Source: Triangularia verruculosa
Lineage: Eukaryota; Ascomycota; Sordariomycetes; Sordariales; Podosporaceae
DNA length: 64,000 bases
Assembly (NCBI GenBank): GCA_033296885.1
Contig: MU863932.1
Location: forward strand, 1-64,000
Direction: 5' to 3'
This document shows positions 11,003-21,175 of the stretch, in pieces; the stretch's first letter is position 1, and every line of letters begins with the position of its first letter. The notes under the pieces were generated by a model. It had not been told where the DNA came from. It ran no database searches and saw only the letters and a list, made by a program, of their open reading frames with translations. The translations under genes were made by a program, and so were the position numbers.

Positions 11003-11662
11003 GGTGATGGGTTGGGTTGGTGAATGGTGAGGTGTGTAGAAAGCGCGTTTAATCGAGGATTGAGGAGGGCGGTAATTAGGGTGAGGGACAAAAATATGTC
11101 GTTTGTAGGCGATGCAGGAAAAACGAATGGATCGAGTAACAAGACTCTTGAAAGGAATGACAGTTTCTTCGGATGAAGAGGCGATGGGTGGCCAAACAGA
11201 AGCAAAAGGTGAGCAGAGGGAGAAATGAGGGCGGAGGGTTGGTTAAAAACGAGTGCGAGAATCTGGGCAGCCTGGGGGTGCTGGGGGTGGACGGGCCTCT
11301 TGACGATAGCGGGAAGGTATCTCTGCCGCAGACTCATGCGGCCGGGGTACCTTCGGCCCTGCCAATTGGCAGCCAAGCAACCATTGAGACCATCTCCTTA
11401 ATTTTAGCGTTGGGCATCGCTTCCCTGGGCGGCACGGTACCTGCGTCTGGTTGTGCGGTGTTCCTGGCAGCAAGCAGCCGGGCACCAATGACAGATGGGC
11501 AACTCTGGCTCATTCCAGAAATCCCGTTTCCAGCATCAGGAAGCACAGCTCACACCTTCTCTCCAAGTTCAGATGAGCGATTTCCTTGTTTTCCTCCCCA
11601 CCGTCCGCTGCCTTCACGCATGAAGCAAGCCTGACGTGGTGGTCCCAGTTGTCCACGTCGCG

Positions 11663-11696
<34 letters not shown>

Positions 11697-12708
11697 CGCT
11701 CTGTGGCCGCCATGGACGGCCAAGAAGGTGCCAGCAAGGCTTTCCCTGGAACACAGTGGATGTCAAGGACAGTCTGGGCCGAGAAAGGCCAGCGCTTTCT
11801 CAATCTTCGACTTCTCGGCGATGTTGCTATGGGAAATTTGTCGTTGGCACAACCCCAGCAGGTGCTTTCTGTTTCGATGCCGTGGATGCACACCAAGCCG
11901 GAGAAAAGCAAATGAGGCCAAGCAGCTCCCGATAATCCACTCACCGTTAATCTCGGGGGATCTTCAGAACAAATCTAGGCTGTTTGTTGTACACCACATT
12001 CGATCGATCACCAGGTGTCGACACAACAAGATTCTCGACAATATACAAGCGCCAACGGGCGGCGAAACGCCTTTTGCAACGTGCTGATTCGACCGAATTG
12101 ACTTTGCCAGCTTGCGCCGTTGGTTTTGGTGGTGGCAGCTTTGGTTCCATCATGGTAATTTGACTGGCTGTCAGGGCACGGTTCATCTCGACTGTTTCAG
12201 GCGATCAGTATGGTCCGAGCGTCTACTTCTTCAACAGGCGGTAACGGCGTCCGGCCCCACTCAATGCCGGTACCGCAGCCGCAATCTCGGCCAGCTTCCG
12301 GTGCATGAACGGATGGGGACCGGACCATCTGACGTTTGTCTGCTATCAGGGAGCTTGGGGTTCCAAGTTGCAGAATCTGGGGAAACCTCGAAGCTTTCAA
12401 TGATTTTGTCAGTGACTGGCCCTTGCCTGTTCCCACCTACCCCTGACTCACTCCACTCACCACAGTGGCAGAATGGGGAGCCTCAACTTTGTGAAAGTTA
12501 GACAGAATGATATCGTTAGCTGAATCGAGCTAGTCAGTGATTCATTTATGATGGAAACTTATAACATCAAATCAATAACTGTACGGCCACTCAAAAATAA
12601 GAAGCTAACTTTGAGGGTTCTCAACCCTCAACCCTCACCCACCATAACCCACCCCACAACTCCACACTTATTAATCCAGTACTGGACTCAAGAAAAGTAT
12701 CACAACAA
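11003..12708. other. Upstream region of the GPI-type gene; no gene recognised
   Basis: A 1.7-kb gap containing the promoter of the minus-strand surface-protein gene and the 5' flank of tRNA-Phe. Open frames of 100-150 codons on both strands between 11170 and 12090 overlap a hexanucleotide repeat and match no family. The last part (about 12530-12700) is AT-richer, with a CAACCCTCAACCCTCA stretch near 12620. Confidence 0.5.
11664..11693 (+). repeat. GCGTCT microsatellite, five perfect units
   Basis: Five consecutive GCGTCT hexamers followed by GCGCGC. On the minus strand the same repeat reads as an Asp-Ala run in a non-gene frame, which explains the long open frames nearby. Confidence 0.9.
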
Positions 12709-12798
12709 GCGGGTTTAGCTCAGTTGGGAGAGCGTCAGACTGAAGTCAACTTCAGGAAGTCAATCTGAAGGTCATGTGTTCGATCCACATAAACCGCA
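12709..12798 (+). tRNA. tRNA-Phe (GAA) with 17-nt intron
   Basis: A cloverleaf can be drawn from GCGGGTT to AACCGC plus discriminator A. A box TAGCTCAGTTGG; B box TGTTCGATCC. The anticodon arm is TCAGA-CTGAAGA-TCTGA with anticodon GAA at 34-36. A 17-nt intron sits after position 37 and contains CTTCA, which pairs with the anticodon loop TGAAG as expected for endonuclease recognition. Confidence 0.96.
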
Positions 12799-13224
12799 CA
12801 GCAATGAATTATCTTTTGCCTACTCCAAAGTATCCTACCTCCCCCTATGAAAGGTAAGGGTATTGCTTTTTGGCGATCTCAGCTAGATGAATAACCTCCT
12901 CCTACCACCCGTCTTTCCTCGGTAGGAAAGACGCATGCGATTTGACATTTTCTGATGATTCCAAAACAATAATCCTGAGTGTCAACACTCCCGGAAGCCA
13001 CTTGAATCATAACACCATATCGCAGCCTTATTTCTCTAACTCATGTAACAAAATGACTACCAAGAACCGACCAACCAACCAACCTACACCCCGGCAAACC
13101 CCAAATACAACCAAATCACCAAACATGCCTGCTGTTCTGTTTGCTTTGAACTCCACCTTGTCATGCCCACTGGCTCAACTGCATTACAAATTGATATCCC
13201 TTTCCCGATCTTCATAAACATTCT
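12799..13224. other. Spacer between tRNA-Phe and the GLO3 3' end
   Basis: A CA-rich spacer that probably holds the GLO3 3' UTR. A small palindrome, cctttcc/ggaaagg-like, is seen near 12912-12930 (TCTTTCCTCGGTAGGAAAGA). Nothing else was recognised. Confidence 0.4.
12814..12817 (+). terminator. Pol III terminator of tRNA-Phe
   Basis: A TTTT run 16 nt past the tRNA 3' end. Confidence 0.6.
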
Positions 13225-14965
13225 TTAGTTCCCCAAGTAAGCCCTGATAGCACCCTGCAGCCTCCCGGCACCTTCCCCAAGCAAGTGTGTTAGGTTCTCG
13301 AGGTCGTCGCCAGCCGTAATGCCAAATCTCCTCACGAAATCCTTGGCCGCACTCTCCAAATCTCCATAGTCATCCATGCCGCCGCCAGCTAAATCGTCAG
13401 ACTCTTCGCGTCCAAAGTAAGCGTTTGACGAGATCGCAGAGGCTCCCTCAAAACCACCCAGTCTTGACTTGGCCTCGGCCTGCGCTTCGGCATTAAACAT
13501 GCCTTTTCCGAAGAACTCGTCCGAAGAGATGGCCTTTTGGGTACCAAACTTCTTGCGAGCATAGTTGTCATTGTCATCATCTGCAGCGAGAATGTGGTCA
13601 GTACTGCTCGCGCCCACAATAAAAGCGGCGGATGAGAAAAGTTGAACTCACCATCAGCGCTGCCCTTGATAGGCCCGACAGACCCAAACCCACCAGCGTT
13701 CTTCTTCGCCGCCGAGGCAGCAGCAGCCTTCTGGGCGCCAATCTGACCGAACCCAAGCCTGCCCATGCCCATACCCAGGCGCTCCATCTCCGAAGCCGAC
13801 TTTTCCCTCGTGTGAGAAGCCGAACCGTAGCCACCGCTCCGGGCCGAGCTCACAGGTGTAGGGGACAGGATCGTAGCGCCACTATCCTTCTTGGCAGCGG
13901 TGGCCTTGGAGCTTAGTTCTTCAGCTTCGGGATCATAACCCAGCTTCTCGATACGCTCAGCCTCCTCCTTTGCCTTCTTTTCTGCCTCGTCAAAATCAAT
14001 GACAACATCGCCACCCAACTTCTTCGCGCCGAGCTTCGTTGTGACCTTCTTCGCGCCGAGAACATTAGTCTTGCGTGGGCCGGTGGTTGTCTTCTTCAAA
14101 CCGGATGAAGTGACAATACGGCTGGCGGCTGGCTTGGACTCGTTGTCTGTCTTAGCAAGAGGGGACGAGGTACGCGCGATGTCCTTGCCGTTCGGGGCGG
14201 CGCCGCCTAGTGGAGATGCGGTGCGACCAACAACGGGAGGGGTGGCCGTTCGTGAAATGGGCGGCGTGGGCTTCTTGATCGCGGGCTTATCCCAAGATGA
14301 GAAGAAATCGTCCTCCTCCTCAGCAGGGGTATCAGCGGTGTCGCCACCCTCCTCAAGAACAACCTCCTCGGGAAACTCCTTGGCATCCCTCGCAGCCCTC
14401 TTCTTGAGCTCTTCCTTGTACTTTGTCGCGGCAGCGGAGCTGTACTTCGTCTTGGGGTCCTTGCTGTTGAGCGCAGCAGACCCGCCGTTGGACTGGAAGA
14501 ACTTGGTCGCCGACTCGTTTCCGCCCACCTTCATAACACGGAGTTGATCCCATTGCCACTCTGTTCATGAGTAGGTTAGTTATTATGTCTTGTTATCCCC
14601 GAAGACACGCATAAGCAAACAAGGACGTACGGTCGAGGTTAGTAGACCGAACAAAGGAGATGTGGACACCGAGGTTGCGATGGTGCGCTGAACAATCGAG
14701 ACACAGGTAAATGCCAAATGGAACGGAAGTCCAGGTTGGGTTCTTTTGGCCGCAGTCGAAGCAGATCTATTGTGAAAAAAAGAAGACACGGTTAGCTAAT
14801 AGAAACATCATGGGCGGTCAACGCGGCCGTGGTGTTGCGACCGAACTCGGCACCTTGCTGGCAACGCGTGGAGGGACGATGCGGATGGCTTGCCTTATTA
14901 GCCTGCTTGGACTTGAGCTTCTCAAAGAGCTTGAGCGACTGCTGCTTGGTAGCGAGGCCGCTCAT
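13225..14965 (-). CDS. glo3: GLO3-type ADP-ribosylation factor GTPase-activating protein (ArfGAP)
   Basis: Exons 14965-14894, 14766-14631, 14560-13652 and 13580-13225 give about 490 aa (yeast Glo3 493). Residues 1-120 form the ArfGAP zinc finger: C26-x2-C29, C46-x2-C49 and catalytic Arg54, followed by NLGVHISFVRSTNLDQW. The middle is Lys/Ser/Thr-rich, as in the coatomer-binding region. The C-terminal third contains repeated ISS-(D/E/N)-x-(F/Y)-FG motifs (SSDEFFGKG, ISSNAYFGRE) of the Glo3 regulatory motif. Known role: Arf1 GTP hydrolysis on COPI vesicles in Golgi-to-ER transport. Intron 1 begins with GC instead of GT; the other two are GT-AG. The gene is divergent from TIM21 with 389 bp between the start codons. 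Confidence 0.95.
14767..14893 (-). other. GC-AG intron in GLO3
   Basis: The minus strand reads AATAAG|GCAAGC at the donor and CACAATAG|ATCTGC at the acceptor. This junction joins KSKQANK to ICFDCG in phase 0, restoring the conserved ArfGAP sequence. The nearest GT (in CAAGGTGCCG, 41 nt further in) would shift the frame with this acceptor. AG|GCAAG is the usual context of functional GC-AG introns. Confidence 0.85.
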
Positions 14966-15354
14966 TTTGCCTGGTGCGTAACGGTTGTCTCTGTTGTCAA
15001 AGGTACTGACAGTATCGAAAGATTGTCCAAGGGGTGAAGTGCGGTTGATGTTCGTTGCCGGAATGTTTAATGGTGATCCAGTCAGGGGACAACGGGCCAC
15101 AATTTCGCTGCCCAGAAATCCATCCATGTGGCATCAAGTCAATGCACTAATCCCGAATAGGCCTTAGTGCTGAGATGCCCCACGCCCGCACCCACGGGCC
15201 ATCCTGAATCTGTTCCCCGCCGAAGAAATGCCGGGGCGGCAGAAGCTTTGGGGCCTAGAGCTCGAAGCTCGCAGTTGACCTCACTCTGGGACAGTGGATA
15301 AGCCTAAAGTCTTCAATCTATTGCTCGCGCAATGGATGACTCTCAACCACCGTG
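14966..15354. promoter_or_regulatory. Shared promoter region of GLO3 (-) and TIM21 (+)
   Basis: A 389-bp interval between two divergent start codons, so both promoters and leaders lie here. No TATA box or named operator is obvious. A short GC-rich patch lies at about 15180-15260. Confidence 0.6.
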
Positions 15355-16150
15355 ATGATCAAACCCCAGCTAATCCCAGCCATTCGGCTTCGAACTCTCA
15401 CTTCCACCTCACCAGTTGTCACCGTTCCTCTCCTCTCACCCCGCCGTTATGCAACCCACCACCAACCGTCCTCCTCCAAATCCGAATCAGAACCCAAACG
15501 CCGCTCTGTAACCCCCTTCAACGACACCGGCTCCGTCCCTTGGTCCTCGCTCTCGGTCCTCGAGAAAGGCGCTCGCGCCAGCCAGCAAACCTTCAACTTT
15601 GGCCTTGTCATTCTCGGCCTGACGCTCACCTCCGGCGTCCTTTACGTTCTCTACACCGAAGTCTTCTCCCCCTCCTCCCGGACCGCTTACTTCAATCGAG
15701 CGGTTGACAGGATCAAGACGGACGCCCGCTTGATCGAACTGTTGGGAGATGGCAAGAAGATCGAGGCGTTTGGCGAGGAGACGGGCAACAAGTGGCGGAG
15801 AGCGAGGCCGATCGCTTCGAGTGAAGTGACGGATCGAAACGGGGTCGAGCACATGTACATCAGCTTTAATGTGCGTAAGAAAAAAAAAACAGTCTGGCGG
15901 ATCAAAGGTGGAACAGAAATGCTGACGCGAGATTACCCTACGATAGCTCAAAGGACCAAGAGGTACTGGAAAGGCATACGTCCACCTTTTCAAACCTGTT
16001 GGAGGGCGGCAGTACGAGTATAAGTACTTTTATGTCGATGTAAAGGGGCATCAGAGAATCTACCTCGAGAACGCAGAGGCTGCTGCGGCGCTGGCTGCCA
16101 AGGAGAGGTCCAAGACTGAGGGATTCAAGTTCCTAGGCATCAGATGGTGA
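15355..16150 (+). CDS. tim21: Mitochondrial inner-membrane import subunit TIM21
   Basis: Exons 15355-15874 and 15963-16150 (donor CGTAAGA, acceptor AG before GTACTGG) give about 235 aa. Residues 1-32 are basic and Ser/Thr-rich, ending around RRYAT, a plausible matrix presequence. One membrane segment lies at about 81-101 (FGLVILGLTLTSGVLYVLY). The intermembrane-space domain ends in the conserved YEYKYFYVDVKGHQRIYLEN and a final GFKFLGIRW. Known role: Tim21 links the TOM complex to TIM23 and to respiratory supercomplexes. I chose the ATG at 15355 because it begins the presequence. The intron includes a 10-A run; without splicing the frame runs into unrelated sequence. Confidence 0.93.
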
Positions 16151-16626
16151 CATCTTTTCACCTATAATCAGTGTATGATAGGTAGGCGTGTACATTATCA
16201 GATGGCTGATTCTATTGGGACGTCTGTAAAGCTATGATTATGGCGTTCTGGAAACACGAAACACGAGGGAAGTACCATACCTGAATAAACTTACAGATAC
16301 CCATCTATTGGAGCTAGCGTTTGGAAATACTATCATCGGTAAAATTAACAGCTACTGGATGAGCTAGCCCGCGAGACCAAGCCATTACACCTCCCATAAA
16401 AATAAATGTACACTCGCGGTCTTACTACCAATCTGCAACCGACCTTTTTTGTTCTTTTCCAGTCCGGCACCCTTGAAGTTGAATAGCACACCAGCCTTTC
16501 AGTTTTCCTTCCATCCCCTCCACTAGAGACTATTCATTAATCCATGGAAGGAAACTAGACCATAGAAAGTATACATCCCAAAAACCCAGACAAAACTCCA
16601 TGCTAGACAATCAGAGCCTCACTCCC
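16151..16626. other. 3' flank between convergent genes
   Basis: AT-moderate spacer between TIM21 and the BTB-bromodomain gene. It presumably holds both 3' UTRs. No gene or structured RNA was seen. Confidence 0.4.
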
Positions 16627-16838
16627 TTATCTTACAGAAGACCGCACCCTTTTTCGTCTTTTAATCGGCCCTTCTTGGGCTGCTCTGCGTCCGTCCCCCT
16701 GATTTGCGACCTCAGGGGTGATTTTTGAAGCTGGAGCTAGGACAGCCGATGTGTTAGGCTTCCTTTCCCGTTTCTTGTTTGCCCCTTTCTGGCCTCCCCT
16801 AAGTCTTACACCATTAGTCGTGCCCTCTTGGGTGTCTT
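16627..16838 (-). other. Possible alternative last exon of the BTB-bromodomain gene
   Basis: If GTGACG at 16922-16917 serves as a donor and GATTCTAG (ending at 16839) as acceptor, an 84-bp intron removes the stop. The frame then continues for about 70 codons to a TAA at 16627. The added tail is strongly basic: NKKRERKP in the middle and IKRRKRVR near the end, good NLS candidates. Phase fits exactly (G|AA). The donor is weak, so this could also be read-through 3' UTR. Confidence 0.4.
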
Positions 16839-16905
16839 CTAGAATCGGAGAGAACACGGGCGAGAAGGTTGGGCGGCTAGGGATGTTCCCAAGTTGAGAG
16901 CCATC

Positions 16906-18376
16906 CTAATGCCCCTCGTCACCTTCCATCTTCGAGATCCACTTATTCATCTGGCCGAACTTGTCTTCAAACGACTTTTGCAACTTTTCCGCCGCGCCCC
17001 ACATGGGATCGGTCTCGTTCCAGTACTCATAACAATTTGCAAAGATCTGGTTCATGTCTGCGAGGAACTCTTGCTCGTCATTGTACTCTTTGTTGTCCAT
17101 TTTGTTCTTCATCGTCGTCAAGTCCATGGGCTTTTTGATCACATTGAAGTAGTCGGGTACACCGTCCCGTTGGGGGTCAACCGGGTCTTTGAAGGGCCCA
17201 ACAACACGGGTCCAAAAGCCTGTTTACAATTGTCAACATCCGGAAAATTTATATCGGGGGAACAGGTGGATGAAGGCTTACCAGGACCAGACAGCATCCT
17301 GGCCAACAAGTCGGCACAAAAGTTCAGCTTCTGGTTCGTCGAAAACTGTTGGCTCGCAACCGCAGCTCCACTAGTGCGGCGCTTGGGACCTGGTTTGGAC
17401 GTAGCCTTTGGCGCAGAAGCGGTAGCTCCCTTTGTCACCGTCTTGCGGCCAGAAGCTGTCTGAGTTACCACAGGCGATGGCCCGTTCACGGCGGCCTCCG
17501 ACACACGCTGCTTCTTTGCCGGCCGCCCTCCTTCCTGACCTCCTTCGGTGTCTCGTCGCTTCTCCGCAGCCGGGTTGGGGACAGCAGGGACAGATCCGGC
17601 CCGCTCATCAAGAGGAGAGCTGTTCTCCAGTGAGCTCATAGCCACCACCAGCTCACTCAACACCTCCTGCGGTAAGGACCTGGCAAACTCTGTCCGGGAC
17701 TCCGATGATCTCATATACTCGGCAGCCCACGAAAGGAGCAGCTTTCGTATCGAGGAGCCCTCGGGCGTGTCTTTCCATACCTGCACCAAAAGCGGAGTGG
17801 CAGGGATGTGTTCGGTGATGCGTCTGCACTCGATCATGGCGTCCAGTGTTGCGTCGCAGAGGCCGTCAATGCCAAGCATGTGACCAAGTTTCCACACGCC
17901 AATGAGCACGTCATAACTAGGAAGGTTATCCAGCGAGGGAAAGACTTGACCGGTGTAAAGATAGTTCTGACAGTAAGCGAACACCTCGGTGGGTGTCTCG
18001 GGAAGCTTGACAATGTTTTCAATAGACTCTTGATTGGCATTCTCGTCGAAAAATTTGCGGTAGTAGGAAGACTTGGAGCACAGGAAGTCTTTCTGAATGC
18101 CGAATGGTATCTCATCGGGCCCAACCAAGGCAATCACAAAGATGGGATGAGGTTCCCTGTGGAGGTTATAGTCAGCGGGCATAGCGTGCAGCTCAGTGAA
18201 GATGTGACCTACAGCCAGGAGAACGGTCGGTGTTCTTGAACGCTATTGGCTGGCGGCGCTACTTCAACTGGGGCGACATCGCTTGCAATCTTATCGGCAG
18301 ACTCAACGATAGTGACGGCTTCAGCAGCAACGGCGACAACATCTCCATTGGGCTGTGGCACAGATTCTTCCGCCAT
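16906..18376 (-). CDS. BTB/POZ-domain protein with C-terminal bromodomain
   Basis: Exons 18376-18213, 18156-17282 and 17219-16906 (56- and 62-bp GT-AG introns) give about 450 aa. Residues 1-54 are acidic/Ala-Val rich. A BTB/POZ fold follows (about 56-165: PFGIQKDFLCSKSSYYRKFF, then VFAYCQNYLYTG) with a helical extension to about 230. A linker with basic NLS-like patches (RPAKKQR near 266, GPKRR near 309) leads to a bromodomain (about 333-445) with WTRVVGPF, VPDYFNVIKKPMDL and FANCYEYWNETDP. At the acetyl-lysine anchor the usual YN is YW (Trp413) followed by Asn414. BTB domains mediate dimerisation or Cul3 binding; bromodomains read acetyl-lysine. A nuclear chromatin role is inferred. The stop at 16906 may be bypassed by another intron (see 16627-16838). 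Confidence 0.88.
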
Positions 18377-19153
18377 CCTACATGTGCGGTAAGTGAAATT
18401 AGTCCGTGGTCCTTTCCAAGTCTTGTGTTCCAAGTCTTGTGAGTGGAGATCTGAGCTCCCACACGTTGAACTCCGCGATGAGAGACGTGAGATACCGTCG
18501 ATCATAAGCTAGTAGCTCATTGTACGCTGAGATAGGGAGGGAGTACGTGTGATGGGAAAAGTAAGATAGATCCGAATTGACTTACCTGACGTCGGTGGGC
18601 TCCTCCATAACTTCAAACATCGAGCAGAGTGAGACCCAAACTGGTCTTTGGCTGTTGGTGAGCAATTGGCGGCAAACGGGGTTTTCTATTTCAGATCGAT
18701 GATGAACAATTGATCGGAAAAGAGTCAGTAAGGATGGGGTGATGAGTGCCACGACGAATTGATGACATATAAGTTGTCTGCTGAACGGATACTTTGAGAG
18801 GAAGCCGTGAACTGCGTGTCAAGTCAAAAGCCAGATGAGCTTTGGCGAATGAGCGTGAGATGTGATCCAATGCAAAGTTGCGGTTCATGACCCACTTTTA
18901 TGTACAGTGCAAGAGCGCGTCAGCAAACCGGGAAGGCACTGTGGGCGGGAAAGTGCAAACAACATCACGGGCCATCATAGGCATGGGACACAAGGATGCA
19001 AGCTCAACTTAGAAGTTTAGAATGTGTAAGAGAGAATTAGATCTCAAGATTCTCAGTCTACTTCAATTCGGGTAGTAGTTCTTGGGAATTAGTAAAGCGT
19101 TTATAGGTATTAGATTCGCTCACTTAATTGTAAAACAACTGGCAATCCCCTCA
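18377..19153. other. 5' flank of the BTB-bromodomain gene and of tRNA-Cys
   Basis: Contains the promoter and leader of the minus-strand gene, then AT-richer sequence before the tRNA. No convincing coding frame was seen. Confidence 0.45.
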
Positions 19154-19225
19154 GGACGAATAGCTCAGGGGTAGAGCAACCGGCTGCAGTCCGGTAGGTC
19201 ACGTGTTCAAATCACGTTTCGTCCT
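19154..19225 (+). tRNA. tRNA-Cys (GCA), no intron
   Basis: 72 nt. Acceptor GGACGAA pairs with TTCGTCC, with discriminator U as in eukaryotic tRNA-Cys. A box TAGCTCAGGGG; B box TGTTCAAATC. Anticodon arm ACCGG-CTGCAGT-CCGGT with anticodon GCA. Confidence 0.97.
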
Positions 19226-19229
19226 ATCC

Positions 19230-19233
19230 TTTT
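19230..19233 (+). terminator. Pol III terminator of tRNA-Cys
   Basis: A TTTT run four bases after the tRNA. Confidence 0.65.
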
Positions 19234-19759
19234 GCAAAGATTCATATCAATATCTTCATTGCGGGTGATGCGCTATTTCTACATTTTGCTTTTGAAGGTT
19301 TCAAGCTTTCCCATCGAGATCGATTGTGTGGAGATTTTCTGTGTGCAACGTGAACAGGTATCGGCGAACCGTCATCCTTCGCTTCATAGATGAGGTAGAT
19401 GCTTCCACAAACGAGACCCCCCGTGTAGAACGGGTGTATTTTTCGCAGCAACAAATCCGTCCAGTGCCAACGACCAGGTAAAGTTAAAAGCAAGGCCCAT
19501 TTACATGGCCATGAAGATTCGCCTTCCCGTGTACATACATCAGAGTCGTCATCTTAACCTGAACTCACTGACACAGTTCGCAGCCTAACAACCGGATTAA
19601 TCACCACTTTTCAATGGAACTCGAAACTGGATGCTTGAAAATCATATCAGAAGGTTGCATGATGCTGGACGGAAAACGCGGGAGAGCCTCATCTTGCATC
19701 TGCTGCAAATTTCACCCGCGCTCCATGCTTTGTATATACAATCCATCAAAGAGTGTATC
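19234..19759. other. Spacer between tRNA-Cys and the LRR-like gene
   Basis: 526 bp, probably including the 3' UTR of the minus-strand gene. No structure was recognised. Confidence 0.4.
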
Positions 19760-21175
19760 TCACGCTATCTCATCCTCATCAGTCTCGACCACAATGCCCC
19801 GTTTTCCCATGCCCCTTTCTGCCCTCCGCGCCCTGACATGCCTCTCCACCCTCCTCGCATTCTCCTTCACCATCTCATATCTCGCCTTCTCGCTACTCCC
19901 TGCCTCCTGGGCCAGCTTGTAACCGGCATACATCACCATCCTTTCCACCTTGCCCCAAGCACCCACCCAGTCAACCATGTCATGTCCACTCTTTGACCAC
20001 AGCGCCGAGGCCCACAGCCCGCAACCGGTCAGGTCCAGGTATTCTAGCCGATAGAGACTCTTGCTCAGGCGGTTCAGCACCATGATCGCCTCTGTCCAGT
20101 CGTTGTCGAGGCTGTGACTGTAGGGTCCTGTCGCCCCGTACTGAACAACCTGCCCCTGGGCTGTCACCATGATCGCCAGCTTGGCGTTGGGAGTGAGTGA
20201 TGGCTCCGGCCAAAAGGCCAAACTGAGATGTGTGAGGTTTGGGAGATGAGACGCAAACGAAAGCAAGTGCCGCCATGACACGTTGTGCGCGTGCTCGGGG
20301 TCAAGAGCGAGCGACAGGTGCGTCAAATTGGGCAACAGGATAGGCGGTATGGACGGCTCTGGCGTTGGTTCATCGTCAGAAGCGTCCCATGACTCTTTGG
20401 CGTCAGGCACTGATACCACAGCAGCTGCTTGGGGAGGGAACAAAAAGTCCGACAGCTCACGGATTTTCAGTGATCGTCCCAGTGACCATGACAAATCGAG
20501 ACAGACAAAGTCATCGTTCACAGTGCTTGGAGCCAGAAATTCTCTTTTGCCTCTCTCGCCGTCATGGCTGTTATCATCATGATCATCAACATCATCCTCG
20601 AAGCAAGGAGGCAGCAGTATCGCTCTCAGATCCTGTAATGATACTCCCTTTTCACTGTACAGCCCGATATAGGCCAACAGTGCCATCCTCACCCTCGTAG
20701 GCAACTCATAAAGAACATACCGGCAGTATTCCAACTGCCAGTCCCACGTCTTTGCAAATCTTTTCAGCACGAGATCGATCAAGCTCCCCCTGGCAGGTAA
20801 GCTCATACCCGGAAGGGGCCTCTGGGCGTAGTTCTGCGCGCCCCCAAACTCAACCACAGTTCGGGGGTCACTGTACAGACTACTCCCAGCAGGCCGCGAA
20901 ACCCAGCTACGCGGGGGCGCTGGCCCAGGAGGGAGCCTCCTGCCCGTAGCATCAACCCGCACCGGGCGCCTTGGCCGCGGCGCCGGCGTCTCCGGCAGCT
21001 GAAGAATCTGTCGAATGGCGGGCGGAACAGTAGGCTGAACAAACGCATCCAGTGGACGGAGCTGCGATGAGCCACTGTCCCTCAGCCCTGCGCGACGCAA
21101 GCCGGCGAGCAGCTCATTGACAGAGCGGTTCTGTTGTTGGTCGTCTTCAATGTTGGAAAAAAGTGACATGTACAT
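19760..21175 (-). CDS. Conserved-looking intronless protein with leucine-rich-repeat-like segments
   Basis: A single exon of 471 aa. Residues 60-100 are Pro/Arg-rich. A compact helical block spans about 130-190 (IDLVLKRFAKTWDWQLEY, YELPTRVRMALLAYIGLY). An acidic Asp/His loop lies near 193-207. Three LRR-like strands follow: LPNLTHLSLAL (281), LPNLTHLSLAF (311) and LEYLDLTGCGL (377). The C-terminus is a charged helix (EKARYEMVKENARRVERH). The repeats suggest a small LRR or F-box-like protein, but no F-box is visible, and I do not recognise a named family. An in-frame ATG two codons later (21169) is an alternative start; the first has the better context (A at -3). High GC3 and length support a real gene. 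Confidence 0.8.
   Translation of the reverse strand: MYMSLFSNIEDDQQQNRSVNELLAGLRRAGLRDSGSSQLRPLDAFVQPTVPPAIRQILQLPETPAPRPRRPVRVDATGRRLPPGPAPPRSWVSRPAGSSLYSDPRTVVEFGGAQNYAQRPLPGMSLPARGSLIDLVLKRFAKTWDWQLEYCRYVLYELPTRVRMALLAYIGLYSEKGVSLQDLRAILLPPCFEDDVDDHDDNSHDGERGKREFLAPSTVNDDFVCLDLSWSLGRSLKIRELSDFLFPPQAAAVVSVPDAKESWDASDDEPTPEPSIPPILLPNLTHLSLALDPEHAHNVSWRHLLSFASHLPNLTHLSLAFWPEPSLTPNAKLAIMVTAQGQVVQYGATGPYSHSLDNDWTEAIMVLNRLSKSLYRLEYLDLTGCGLWASALWSKSGHDMVDWVGAWGKVERMVMYAGYKLAQEAGSSEKARYEMVKENARRVERHVRARRAERGMGKRGIVVETDEDEIA

Noticed and set aside
11510..11944. 144-codon minus-strand frame with an Asp-Ala run
   Set aside because: The run is just the GCGTCT microsatellite read in reverse; no homologous domain and overlapping frames on the other strand.
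12610..12650. Telomere-like CAACCCTCAACCCTCA stretch
   Set aside because: Not the TTAGGG/CCCTAA unit, only two to three copies, and located among genes.
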